DNA from: S5-A14a sp050908895
GTDB lineage: Bacteria; Bacillota; Clostridia; Peptostreptococcales; Anaerovoracaceae
DNA: 64,000 nucleotides
Direction of reading: 5' to 3'
NCBI GenBank assembly: GCA_050908895.1
Contig: CP171222.1
Location: 186,001-250,000, forward strand
The notes beneath the pieces were generated by a model. It was not told the origin of the DNA, made no database searches, and was given only the letters and a program-made list of their open reading frames with translations. Of the stretch, positions 15,592 to 22,522 are shown in pieces (the stretch's first letter is position 1; each line of letters opens with the position of its first letter). Made by a program: the position numbers and the translations under genes.

Positions 15592-16613
15592 TATTCCACC
15601 TCTATTCCTGTAATTTGTTTAAATATTTCTTTATCAAAATTTGGTAAATTAATAACTTCTTTTTTGTCCTTGACCGGCAGATTATCCCACCACTCTTGTC
15701 TCTTGTGATTTTTAAGATAGCTTTTCAAAAATCCACCCGTGGTCACATAACTTGGATTTTTTATTTTTTCATCGTCTGTCATTTCTGACGTGCGACACCA
15801 ACCAATAGTATCTGTTGGCATTCTATTTAAAATGTATCTAGCTTCTGAATTTAGCCAGTCACTTTTTGTCCAGTTGCTCAATTTATTAAAAAAGTAGATA
15901 TTAACTTCGGAGGTATTAAAACAACCATCTGAGTAATCAGTGTCGTTCCAGTCACCTGTGTTCCTGTTGCCTGTGTTCCAGTTGCCTGTGTTGCAGTTGC
16001 CTGTGTTCCAGTCACCTGTGTTCCTGTCACCTGTGTTCCTGTTGCCTGTGTTCCAGTCACCTGTGTTCCTGTTGCCTGTGTTGCAGTTGCCTGTGTTCCA
16101 GTTGCCTGTGTTGCAGTTGCCTGTGTTCCTGTTGCCTGTGTTCCAGTTGCCTGTGTTCCTGTTGCCTGTGTTCCAGTCACCTGTGTTCCTGTCACCTGTG
16201 TTGCAGTTGCCTGTGTTCCAGTTGCCTGTGTTGCAGTCACCTGTGTTCCTGTCACCTGTGTTCCAGTTGCCTGTGTTGCAGTCACCTGTGTTCCTGTCAC
16301 CTGTGTTCCTGTTGCCTGTGTTACAAATCTCAAGGACTTTGTCCCAAGATACTTCTTTCAAAATCTTTATTTGGTCAGTACAACATTTTGTGTCATCTCT
16401 ACTTTCCAATATCTGTCCAACTGCTTCAACTTCGGCAATAACTGTTTCGTTCTCGTCAAAGTCATAGTAATTAAAACAGTCTGCTAAGTTTTTACAAAAA
16501 TGAAAGCCTGCTCCACACATGTCTAACTTCCCATCATGTTTGAAAGTTTTACCTATTTCGTATTGGAAATTTCTACATGTCCAATCTTTGTTAAATGCCT
16601 TATATCCTCTCAT
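15591..16613 (-). CDS. NTG pentapeptide-like repeat protein with DUF7666-type N-terminus
   Basis: A 340-residue protein. Residues 1-95 (MRGYKAFNKDWTCRNFQYEIGKTF, CGAGFHFCKNLADCFNYY, EVEAVGQIL) match a small domain I know from phage and bacterial proteins that often precedes pentapeptide-type repeats. Then come 25 tandem NTG[N/D][R/C/W] units (about residues 98-222), which should form a regular beta solenoid. A C-terminal domain of ~118 residues rich in Trp (NWTKSDWLNSEARYILNRMPTDTIGWCRTSEM) follows. Pentapeptide-repeat proteins can mimic DNA, but that role is not shown here. RBS weak; ATG 16613. Confidence 0.75.
   Translation of the reverse strand: MRGYKAFNKDWTCRNFQYEIGKTFKHDGKLDMCGAGFHFCKNLADCFNYYDFDENETVIAEVEAVGQILESRDDTKCCTDQIKILKEVSWDKVLEICNTGNRNTGDRNTGDCNTGNWNTGDRNTGDCNTGNWNTGNCNTGDRNTGDWNTGNRNTGNWNTGNRNTGNCNTGNWNTGNCNTGNRNTGDWNTGNRNTGDRNTGDWNTGNCNTGNWNTGNRNTGDWNDTDYSDGCFNTSEVNIYFFNKLSNWTKSDWLNSEARYILNRMPTDTIGWCRTSEMTDDEKIKNPSYVTTGGFLKSYLKNHKRQEWWDNLPVKDKKEVINLPNFDKEIFKQITGIEVE
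15948..16322. repeat. tandem array of 25 x 15-bp units inside the NTG-repeat gene
   Basis: Perfect 15-bp periodicity with no gaps. On the coding (minus) strand each unit reads AAC ACA then GGC AAC or GGT GAC, then AGG, TGC or TGG. The 3-base change at the Gly wobble and the Asn/Asp codon is fully linked: only two versions occur. Because the array is divisible by three it is also open in other frames on both strands, which creates spurious reading frames. Confidence 0.95.
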
Positions 16614-16646
16614 TCCATATCCTTTCGTCCCATCTTCTTTTTTGCT

Positions 16647-16889
16647 TTATTTGTGTAATTCAAGCCTTTTGTGATATTCCTTTGCACCGATTTCTTCTGC
16701 AATGATATTTTTAACATCAACCTCTGTCATATTCCTAGCCAAAAAGTCAGCTGAAAACTTTTCTAAATATTCCCTCAATTTAGGGTGTTGACCAACAATA
16801 TCTGCTATGTCATATAAAGTTAATTGGTCTAAATAATCTCTAAATACCAATCTTGCTGGTGTCATTTTATAAGTTCCAATTTTTCTCAT
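16647..16889 (-). CDS. phage protein of unknown function
   Basis: An 80-residue, helical, basic protein (KMTPARLVFRDYLDQLTLYDIADIVGQHPKLREYLEKF). It overlaps the lytic transglycosylase gene by 4 bases. Not recognised. Confidence 0.5.
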   Translation of the reverse strand: MRKIGTYKMTPARLVFRDYLDQLTLYDIADIVGQHPKLREYLEKFSADFLARNMTEVDVKNIIAEEIGAKEYHKRLELHK

Positions 16890-17236
16890 TCCATCTCCTC
16901 GTAAACTTTATTTGCGTATATTCTGCTACCTGTGTCGTGTCCTGCATTATAAGCAGTTAGCACCTCGTCTAAAGTGTCATATTTGCTCATTAACTCGCTT
17001 AGTATCTCACATGCCACCCGAACGTTAACCTTTGGGTCAAGTAAGCTTTCGCCCTCTCTAAGCCTGTGACTATGCCATTTCGGCTGAATTTGCATTAGTC
17101 CTATGCTGCCTCCGCCGTCGCCGATCATGTTTGGGTTTTCGCCAGACTCAACCTTTGCGATGGCTTTTAGAAGTTTGGGGTTTATGTAGTATTTCCGACC
17201 CCATTTTTCGTAAATCGTTTCCTGTCTTCGTTCCAT
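16886..17236 (-). CDS. small lytic transglycosylase (SLT domain)
   Basis: A 116-residue protein that is little more than a lysozyme-like SLT domain: catalytic Glu in AKVESGENP (about residue 28), GSIGLMQIQPKW (about 43-54) and the AYNAG motif (about 94-98). It cleaves peptidoglycan between MurNAc and GlcNAc. There is no signal peptide, membrane span or virion-targeting domain. It sits in the early operon rather than with tail or lysis genes, which is unusual. Confidence 0.85.
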   Translation of the reverse strand: MERRQETIYEKWGRKYYINPKLLKAIAKVESGENPNMIGDGGGSIGLMQIQPKWHSHRLREGESLLDPKVNVRVACEILSELMSKYDTLDEVLTAYNAGHDTGSRIYANKVYEEME

Positions 17237-17268
17237 TTTTACTGTCTTAACCTCCTTTACCTGCCCCT

Positions 17269-17391
17269 TTATGCTTGAGGGGCTAGGCTGAAAAAAAGTA
17301 TCGTTGCCATGTACAGTATCACTATTGCTGGTATCACCTTAATGCCATACCATGCTATGCTGTATTCCCTTATTTGATATTTCTTTTTCAT
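17269..17391 (-). CDS. 40-residue single-span membrane protein
   Basis: A short gene from ATG 17391 (GAGGAG 5 bases upstream) to TAA 17269, MKKKYQIREYSIAWYG..., with a basic start and one hydrophobic helix (about residues 17-36). It ends 33 bases before the lytic transglycosylase gene. A membrane peptide next to a peptidoglycan hydrolase without a signal could help the enzyme reach the wall, but that is only an inference from position. Confidence 0.5.
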   Translation of the reverse strand: MKKKYQIREYSIAWYGIKVIPAIVILYMATILFFSLAPQA

Positions 17392-17401
17392 GATCTCCTC
17401 C

Positions 17402-17629
17402 CTATACTCCGCAGTTATGTCTTTCATATAAAATCTTAGCTACATCTTCTACAAAATATTCTTTGCTTGAGCCTCTGCCTTTGTAGGCTTCACACGGCTT
17501 TAAGTCTTTTACAAGTTCCTTGACCCAATCTTTACTTTTGCGACGGTACTTTCTTATTTCAGAAAGGTTTATAGTGCCACCACCCTTATTAAACTTTTCC
17601 AGGTCTCTTTTGATTTCTTGCTTTGTCAT
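17402..17629 (-). CDS. phage early protein, possibly DNA-binding
   Basis: A 75-residue basic protein (LEKFNKGGGTINLSEIRKYRRKSKDWVKELVKDLKPCEAYKGRGSSKEYFVEDVAKILYER). The pattern helix - loop - YFVEDVAKIL resembles small excisionase/MerR-like proteins of phages. That is a weak resemblance only. Member of the early minus-strand operon. Confidence 0.55.
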   Translation of the reverse strand: MTKQEIKRDLEKFNKGGGTINLSEIRKYRRKSKDWVKELVKDLKPCEAYKGRGSSKEYFVEDVAKILYERHNCGV

Positions 17630-17635
17630 TTTTCA

Positions 17636-17818
17636 TCAGCTCCTATAATCTTCAATAATCGTCTTTATCTCCATATAGCCATTATCTTCTAGGTCTTTTA
17701 GCCAATCTTTTTTACTATAGGCTTCCTTATTCTTGTAAATTGTGCCTAACTGCTCGCTAGCTATAATCACCTTATAATTGTTATCAATATCCTTGCAAAA
17801 TGTTATATAATCTTTCAT
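17636..17818 (-). CDS. phage early protein, hypothetical
   Basis: A 60-residue charged protein (MKDYITFCKDIDNNYKVIIA...). It begins at 17818 after GAGGCGG, with the divergent + strand promoter of the Cys/His-rich gene just beyond. No motif recognised. Confidence 0.5.
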   Translation of the reverse strand: MKDYITFCKDIDNNYKVIIASEQLGTIYKNKEAYSKKDWLKDLEDNGYMEIKTIIEDYRS

Positions 17819-17851
17819 CTTTCCGCCTCCTCTTCATTTTTAATGACTTAT

Positions 17852-17880
17852 TTGGTTTTAGTCTTTTAATTTGTTATAAT
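17852..17880 (+). promoter_or_regulatory. sigma-A type promoter of the small Cys/His-rich gene
   Basis: TTGGTT (17852-17857), 17-bp spacer, TATAAT (17875-17880). The gene start at 17912 lies 32 bases further, behind AAAGGAGG. Confidence 0.7.
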
Positions 17881-17911
17881 CTCCTTATCATCATGAAAGG
17901 AGGTTATATTT

Positions 17912-18124
17912 ATGAAGTTTTATTATTTTAATAACGCTACTGATATCAACGGATACCATGAAGTACATACCGATGACTGTGCACATCTTCCAAATATTAT
18001 TAACCGAACTTATATCGGATATTATTCTTCATGTAGCGAAGCTATCAGCAAGGCTAAAGCTGAACATCCTAATTTTGCATTTGACGGATGTTTCTGGTGC
18101 TGCCGTCAATGTCATCACGGTTAA
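17912..18124 (+). CDS. small Cys/His-rich protein on the opposite strand of the early operon
   Basis: A 70-residue protein with conserved-looking segments: GYHEVHTDDCAHLP near the start and DGCFWCCRQCHHG at the end. Five Cys and several His suggest metal binding. I recall a family of the same length with this start and end in Firmicute genomes, without known function. It has its own promoter and terminator and lies against the direction of the surrounding phage early genes, as expected for a gene expressed in the lysogen. Confidence 0.7.
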   Translation: MKFYYFNNATDINGYHEVHTDDCAHLPNIINRTYIGYYSSCSEAISKAKAEHPNFAFDGCFWCCRQCHHG

Positions 18125-18128
18125 ACTT

Positions 18129-18155
18129 AAAGGCTAGCTTCGGTTAGCCTTTTTC
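18129..18155 (+). terminator. terminator of the Cys/His-rich gene
   Basis: AAAGGCTA and TTAGCCTTTTT form a stem with a 7-base loop followed by a T run. It begins right after the stop codon at 18124 and overlaps the 3' end of the opposing small gene. Confidence 0.7.
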
Positions 18156-18301
18156 AGTACTGCGTTATCTGTGAATATGTGTTTCACCTTTGTGATTGCT
18201 TCATTTAGAACCTGCATTGTCAATCCGTTCTTATCCATATGAGCAATAATTTCATTTGCTAATTTTGCCGATTCTATTTCTATCCATTCTTTGTTATTCA
18301 T
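18134..18301 (-). CDS. small phage early protein, hypothetical
   Basis: A 55-residue helical protein (MNNKEWIEIESAKLANEIIA... to ...LKKANRS). The ATG at 18301 follows GGGAGGG. Its last 12 codons lie in a 36-bp sequence that is repeated exactly at the end of the next upstream gene. Not recognised. Confidence 0.5.
   Translation of the reverse strand: MNNKEWIEIESAKLANEIIAHMDKNGLTMQVLNEAITKVKHIFTDNAVLKKANRS
18143..18178. repeat. 36-bp perfect direct repeat, copy 1
   Basis: GTTAGCCTTTTTCAG...GTGAATAT is identical to 18332-18367. In this copy it codes in frame for the end of the 55-residue protein and contains half of the + strand terminator. Confidence 0.9.
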
Positions 18302-18331
18302 TCAATCCCTCCCGTTGGTTGGCTGTAAACT

Positions 18332-18367
18332 GTTAGCCTTTTTCAGTACTGCGTTATCTGTGAATAT
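18332..18367. repeat. 36-bp perfect direct repeat, copy 2
   Basis: Identical to 18143-18178, 189 bp away. Here only the first bases are coding (end of the 59-residue protein) and the rest is spacer. A second short repeat, TCCCGTTGGTTGGCT (18310-18324 and 18547-18561), precedes each of the two small genes, so the whole gene-plus-leader unit looks duplicated. Confidence 0.9.
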
Positions 18368-18533
18368 TCTTACTTAATCTTTCGACTATTTCGTTAATGT
18401 CTAAGTCGTCAAGTTTAATCTTGTCGGCTTTTTCATTTTCTTTAAAGTGGATTGTTTGCATTAAACTGTTCCACTCTCTCTTAGTAAATTTGCTTCTAAA
18501 TGCTAAGAAGTCTTTTATATCTTGTTTAGTCAT
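18354..18533 (-). CDS. small phage early protein, hypothetical
   Basis: A 59-residue charged protein (MTKQDIKDFLAFRSKFTKREW... to ...VERLSKNIHR) starting at 18533 after GGAGGAGAG. It resembles the short charged early proteins that often follow cro in Firmicute phages. No function known. Confidence 0.5.
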   Translation of the reverse strand: MTKQDIKDFLAFRSKFTKREWNSLMQTIHFKENEKADKIKLDDLDINEIVERLSKNIHR

Positions 18534-18594
18534 CTATCATCTCTCCTCCCGTTGGTTGGCTCTAGTCCTTTTTTATGTTAGCTCCTTACTCTTT

Positions 18595-18611
18595 GTTTAA
18601 CTTTATTAAAC
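18595..18611. promoter_or_regulatory. operator-like palindrome at the 3' end of the cro-like gene
   Basis: GTTTAA-N5-TTAAAC, the same motif and spacing as the operator in the early promoter. It covers the stop codon of the cro-like gene. Confidence 0.5.
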
Positions 18612-18821
18612 TTTTCGCGTAAAAAAATATATTCCAACATCAACTTTTTCAATATCTAGCATATCAGTTATCTTTATTATATCGTCAGATGTAAATCTAA
18701 CTTTATTATTAAGCTTCATAGATAAAGTGTTTTCTGATACGCCAAAAGCCTTTGAGAATTCAAGCTGCGAGCCATATTTTTCAATTATTTTTCCTTTTAG
18801 TTTCGCATAATCGAATACCAT
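18606..18821 (-). CDS. Cro/CI-type HTH protein, first gene of the early operon
   Basis: A 71-residue helix-turn-helix protein: LKGKIIEKYGSQLEFSKAFGVSENTLSMKLNNKVRFTSDDIIKITDML (about residues 7-54), with recognition helix SENTLSMKL. It is divergent from the S24 repressor, so it should be the Cro or antirepressor-like switch protein. ATG 18821 has AAAGGGGG 8 bases upstream; the longer frame to 18863 would overlap the promoter. Confidence 0.8.
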   Translation of the reverse strand: MVFDYAKLKGKIIEKYGSQLEFSKAFGVSENTLSMKLNNKVRFTSDDIIKITDMLDIEKVDVGIYFFTRKV

Positions 18822-18853
18822 GTTTATATCCCCCTTTCCTATTTCGTATTTCA

Positions 18854-18882
18854 AGTTTAACATTCTTAAACTATTTTGTCAA
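18854..18882 (-). promoter_or_regulatory. early (cro-side) promoter with overlapping operator
   Basis: On the minus strand TTGACA (18882-18877), 17-bp spacer, TAAACT (18859-18854). A perfect 7-bp inverted repeat AGTTTAA-N5-TTAAACT (18854-18872) covers the -10 box and most of the spacer, so repressor binding would block it. Confidence 0.75.
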
Positions 18883-18889
18883 CACATAT

Positions 18890-18906
18890 TTTTAATTTTT
18901 TTAAAC
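18890..18906. promoter_or_regulatory. third operator-like site between the divergent promoters
   Basis: TTTTAA-N5-TTAAAC, one mismatch from the GTTTAA-N5-TTAAAC motif, located just upstream of the repressor promoter -35 box. Confidence 0.4.
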
Positions 18907-18913
18907 TTTTTTA

Positions 18914-18942
18914 TTGATTTATTTTACCTTATATAATATAAT
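18914..18942 (+). promoter_or_regulatory. repressor promoter
   Basis: TTGATT (18914-18919), 17-bp spacer, TATAAT (18937-18942), 28 bases before the repressor ATG. Confidence 0.75.
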
Positions 18943-18970
18943 TAAACCGATCTAAGAGAGGGGTGTGAAA

Positions 18971-19618
18971 ATGGCTAAACCTATAAATGAAATACACGAA
19001 AGAATTTCTGACGCTTTGAACATAAGGGGAATGAAGCAACAAGATTTAACAGAAAAGACAGGTATTCCAAAACCCTCTATATCTCAATATATTAGTGGAT
19101 ATGCAAAACCTAAATCTGATAGGATACATTTAATAGCAAAGGCTTTAGGGGTATCAGAGCCTTGGCTTTTAGGTTATGACGTCCCTATGGATAAACCTGT
19201 AGACCCAACGGACGGTATAACCAATCTCATTTATCCATCTGTAAGGCCTATACCAATACTAGGTACTATTTGTGCAGGTAATGGAATATGGTGTGAGGAT
19301 AACTTTGACGGTATGTTTTATATAGATAATTCTGTAAAAGCCGACCTCTGCCTTAAGGTAAAAGGTGACAGCATGATTGAAGCAGGTATAAATGATGGCG
19401 ATTACGCTTTTATCAAGAAAGATTACGGTTTTATGAATGGGAAGATATATGCAGTGCGAATTAATTCTGACTGCGAAGCCGTATTGAAGAAAGTTAATAT
19501 ACAAGGTCAAAACATTATATTATCCCCTTGCAACTGCGAATACGAGCCAATTATAGACAGTTGTGAGAATGTGTCAATAATAGGTGAGTGTATAGGCAGT
19601 TATCATGTTATGAAGTAG
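18971..19618 (+). CDS. prophage CI-like repressor (HTH + S24 peptidase)
   Basis: A 215-residue LexA/CI-type repressor. The HTH domain covers about residues 10-60 (MKQQDLTEKTGIPKPSISQYISGYAKPKSD). A short linker follows, then an S24 serine-peptidase domain with the catalytic Ser in KGDSM and the Lys in AVLKKV (about residues 130-180). RecA-stimulated self-cleavage would induce the prophage. ATG 18971 with AGGGG upstream is chosen over a GTG two codons earlier. It faces the cro-like gene across the operator region. Confidence 0.93.
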   Translation: MAKPINEIHERISDALNIRGMKQQDLTEKTGIPKPSISQYISGYAKPKSDRIHLIAKALGVSEPWLLGYDVPMDKPVDPTDGITNLIYPSVRPIPILGTICAGNGIWCEDNFDGMFYIDNSVKADLCLKVKGDSMIEAGINDGDYAFIKKDYGFMNGKIYAVRINSDCEAVLKKVNIQGQNIILSPCNCEYEPIIDSCENVSIIGECIGSYHVMK

Positions 19619-19671
19619 TCTAAATGCAAGTAAAAAACTTATAAATATATTTAATTTTAAAGGAGTAGAAA

Positions 19672-20175
19672 ATGAAAAAGAACTTATTTATGATTCTTAT
19701 TTTAGCTCTAATCTTATCAGTCTCACTCACGGCTTGTGCCGAAGAATCAAAATCAAAACCAAAGGATAACGTAAAGAAAGTTGAAGAAAAAAAGGAAAAT
19801 CCAAACTCTAAAGTCCCAGTTACTATAGACAAGCTTCCTTTTAACATCGAACTTGATTCCGAGCCTGATTCAGCTGGATATGTATTTGCACATGTCACAT
19901 TTAAAAATAACTCCGAATACCCAGTGTCCAATTGTTTGTTAACTGTAGGCGTAAAAGGTCAAGATGCCCCCGTTTTTCATACCTGCAATGAACTGGTATT
20001 GCCTAATACTACTTCACCTGAATTTACTAGTTGGCCTCAAAAAAATCGCAACAAAGACGACATCGAATACTTAACCTTAGAATATCAACTTAAGGATACC
20101 AAATCTGGCAAGAAGGTAAACATAAAATATGACTACAAACTTGACGAATACGAAGTAGATATTTACGAAGAGTAA
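19672..20175 (+). CDS. prophage-encoded lipoprotein, possible superinfection-exclusion factor
   Basis: A 167-residue protein with a lipoprotein signal peptide (basic start, hydrophobic core, lipobox LTAC with Cys at residue 22), a Lys/Glu-rich linker, then a beta-sandwich-like domain with SAGYVFAHVTFKNNSEYPVSNC. It would be anchored on the outside of the cell membrane. Its place between repressor and integrase, on the lysogenic strand, is where phages carry lysogenic-conversion genes, and lipoproteins here can block DNA entry of related phages (TP-J34 Ltp is the known case). No homology to Ltp is claimed. Confidence 0.75.
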   Translation: MKKNLFMILILALILSVSLTACAEESKSKPKDNVKKVEEKKENPNSKVPVTIDKLPFNIELDSEPDSAGYVFAHVTFKNNSEYPVSNCLLTVGVKGQDAPVFHTCNELVLPNTTSPEFTSWPQKNRNKDDIEYLTLEYQLKDTKSGKKVNIKYDYKLDEYEVDIYEE

Positions 20176-20225
20176 TTTCATCCCACGCTTCTTGATGTTG
20201 GTGTGGGGGAGAAGGAACAAACAAT

Positions 20226-21209
20226 ATGAAAGATTATGGGAAAATAATTTTATATGAAATAGAAAACAAAAAAGAACAAATTTCTGTTACTTTTAAAGAT
20301 GAAACATTTTGGCTTACTCAAAAAGCTATGTCTGAATTGTTTGATGTTGACAGAACTGTTATAACAAAACACTTAAATAACATCTTTTTTGAAGAAGAAC
20401 TAGATAAAGATTCAGTATGTGCAAAATTTGCACATACTGCAGCAGATGGCAAAAACTACATTACAAACTTTTATAATCTAGATGCAATTATTGCCGTTGG
20501 ATATCGTGTTAATTCTAAAAAAGCAACAAAGTTTAGACAATGGGCAACGACCACATTAAAAGAATACATCATAAAGGGGTTTGTTCTTAATGATGATATG
20601 CTAAAAAACGGAAAACCATTTGGCAAAGACTATTTTAAAGAACTCTTAGAGAGAGTTCGCTCAATAAGAGCAAGCGAAAGAAGAATTTATCAACAGATAA
20701 CTGATATCTATGCTGAATGTAGTATAGATTATGATAAAACATCTAAAACTACAAAAGATTTTTATGCAATGGTGCAAAACAAATTTCATTATGCAATTAC
20801 AGGGAAAACTGCTGCCGAAATAGTATATTCTCGTGCGGATCACAACAAGGATTTTATGGGATTAACCACATGGAAAAATTCTCCAGATGGTAGGATACTA
20901 CAGTCTGATGTATCTATCGCTAAAAACTATTTAAGTCAGGAGCAAATAAAACGACTTGAAAGGACTATCTCCGGATACTTTGATTATATAGAAGATTTAA
21001 TTGAAAGAGAAAACACTTTCACAATGGAAGAGTTTGCTACAAGTGTGGATGCTTTTTTAACGTTTAGAAAGTACGATATTCTGACGGATAAGGGGCAAGT
21101 ATCCCAAAAAATAGCAAAAGAAAAAGCTTTAAAAGAATATAAAGAATACAACAAGACCCAAAGGATCTTTTCTGATTTTGACAAAGAAATTAAAAAGATT
21201 AAAGAATGA
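20226..21209 (+). CDS. RhuM-family protein (virulence RhuM)
   Basis: A 327-residue protein matching the RhuM family: ILYEIENKKEQISVTFKDETFWLTQKAMSELFDVDRTVITKHLNN (about 8-53), NFYNLDAIIAVGYRVNSKKATKFRQWAT (about 80-108) and DFYAMVQNKFHYAITGKTAAEIVYSRAD (about 177-204). The N-terminal part resembles a KilA-N/BRO-like DNA-binding domain. RhuM genes lie in genomic islands and prophages; biochemical function is unknown. It belongs to the lysogeny block, so it may be a cargo or defence gene. Confidence 0.85.
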   Translation: MKDYGKIILYEIENKKEQISVTFKDETFWLTQKAMSELFDVDRTVITKHLNNIFFEEELDKDSVCAKFAHTAADGKNYITNFYNLDAIIAVGYRVNSKKATKFRQWATTTLKEYIIKGFVLNDDMLKNGKPFGKDYFKELLERVRSIRASERRIYQQITDIYAECSIDYDKTSKTTKDFYAMVQNKFHYAITGKTAAEIVYSRADHNKDFMGLTTWKNSPDGRILQSDVSIAKNYLSQEQIKRLERTISGYFDYIEDLIERENTFTMEEFATSVDAFLTFRKYDILTDKGQVSQKIAKEKALKEYKEYNKTQRIFSDFDKEIKKIKE

Positions 21210-21235
21210 TATACTCCTTTTAAAACCGTATATCA

Positions 21236-21257
21236 ATTCCATCGAATTCGATGGAAT
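21236..21257. other. 22-bp perfect palindrome after the RhuM gene
   Basis: ATTCCATCGAA and its exact reverse complement, no loop. No T run on the + strand, so a simple terminator is unlikely; a binding site or a processed hairpin is possible. Confidence 0.5.
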
Positions 21258-21308
21258 AAAAGCATAAAATAAAAACAAAACCCCCAGACTAAGCTGAGGG
21301 TAATGATA

Positions 21309-21356
21309 GGCTGTAATGTACAACCCGATTAGCACTCAAATTGTACCATTGCAGCC
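21309..21356. other. imperfect inverted repeat upstream of the integrase
   Basis: GGCTGTAATGTACAA (21309-21323) pairs with TTGTACCATTGCAGCC (21341-21356), 17-base loop. A smaller hairpin (CCCCAG/CTGAGGG, about 21281-21300) followed on the minus strand by a T run lies just before it. This may control integrase expression or be arm-type recombinase sites. Confidence 0.45.
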
Positions 21357-21407
21357 CTTATATGTCAAATAGGGGTATTTTTATGCCCAGAATTACAGGA
21401 GAATGCT

Positions 21408-22505
21408 ATGGGTTCGAAACGATTAAGAGCAAGGGTATCTTATGAGGGAAAAACGAAGTGGGTACAGGGATACACTAAAAAAGAACTGGAAAATGCTAAA
21501 CTTGAGGCTCTCTTGGAGCTTAAGGAAAACCATATTGTTTTAGACAAGAAGACTACTGTTAGAGTGTGGGCTGAAAATTGGCTTGAAACTTATAAAGCTG
21601 ATATAAGTTTGTCGTGGGCGTCTGATATAAAAAGTTATTTGAAAAATGTTATATATCCTCATATAGGATCTCGGTCTTTGTTCTCGGTCAAACAGATACA
21701 TATAAAAAATATATTTAATTCTATTTCGGATAGATCCGAATCATATAATCATAAGATCTATATCATTTTAAATCAAATATTTAATTCCGCAATTGAAAAT
21801 GAGCTTATTTCTAAAAACCCTATTGGTAGCCTAAAATGCCCTGAAGGTAGTGGATATAGTAAGAGACGAGCTCTGACAGAAGAAGAATTATTCTATCTGG
21901 AGAAAGCTTCTGAGGTGCACCGGGGAGGATTATTTTGTAAAATAATGTTACATTGCGGATGTCGCCCCCAAGAAGTTGCAGTATTAAAATGGGGAGATAT
22001 AAATTTTAAAACAAAATATTTAACTATAGAAAGAGCTTTAAAACAAGATAATACGATAGGACCACCTAAAACGAAAGCTGGCTATAGATCTATACCTATT
22101 CCTGATGTTTTACTTGAAGATTTGCTCCTTATAAAAGGAGCTGAAGAAGAATTTATTTGCAAGAACTCTCACGGTCAGATGTTGAGAAAAACCTCTATAG
22201 AAAGGCTGTGGCAAGGAATAGTAAGGGAAATGAACGTCCAAATGGGCTGTAATTTAAATCACGGGCGGATTATTAATCCTAAGGTAGCAGGAGACTTAAC
22301 TTTATATTGCCTAAGGCACACGTACTGCACAAATCTCGAAGCGGCAGGTGTGCCCATAAATATAGCAAAAATACTGATGGGACACGAGTCAATAGAAGTA
22401 ACCGCCCGAATTTACACTCACACTAACAAGAAGAGTTTAGAAATGGCCCGTGACTGTATCAATAACAATTGCCTAAAAAGTTGCCAATGCGCTAATAACA
22501 GTTGA
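21408..22505 (+). CDS. int: tyrosine-type phage integrase
   Basis: A 365-residue integrase. An N-terminal arm-binding part is followed by a SAM-like core-binding domain (about 55-150, TTVRVWAENWLETYKADIS) and the catalytic domain with Arg in GCRPQEV, YCLRHTYC (second Arg and His), LMGHESIEVTARIYTH (His/Trp position and the nucleophile Tyr). It inserts the phage into the tRNA-Lys gene, whose 3' half lies 17 bases after its stop. Start at ATG 21408 with AGGAG upstream. Confidence 0.95.
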   Translation: MGSKRLRARVSYEGKTKWVQGYTKKELENAKLEALLELKENHIVLDKKTTVRVWAENWLETYKADISLSWASDIKSYLKNVIYPHIGSRSLFSVKQIHIKNIFNSISDRSESYNHKIYIILNQIFNSAIENELISKNPIGSLKCPEGSGYSKRRALTEEELFYLEKASEVHRGGLFCKIMLHCGCRPQEVAVLKWGDINFKTKYLTIERALKQDNTIGPPKTKAGYRSIPIPDVLLEDLLLIKGAEEEFICKNSHGQMLRKTSIERLWQGIVREMNVQMGCNLNHGRIINPKVAGDLTLYCLRHTYCTNLEAAGVPINIAKILMGHESIEVTARIYTHTNKKSLEMARDCINNNCLKSCQCANNS

Positions 22506-22522
22506 TATTTCAACGAACAATT

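Noticed and set aside
15948..16322. CRISPR-like array
   Set aside because: Units are contiguous 15-bp coding repeats without spacers and no cas genes lie nearby.
15878..16467. Long repetitive reading frames on both strands across the NTG array
   Set aside because: They arise because the 15-bp units are a multiple of three; the frame with a proper N-terminal domain and C-terminal domain is the 15591-16613 gene.
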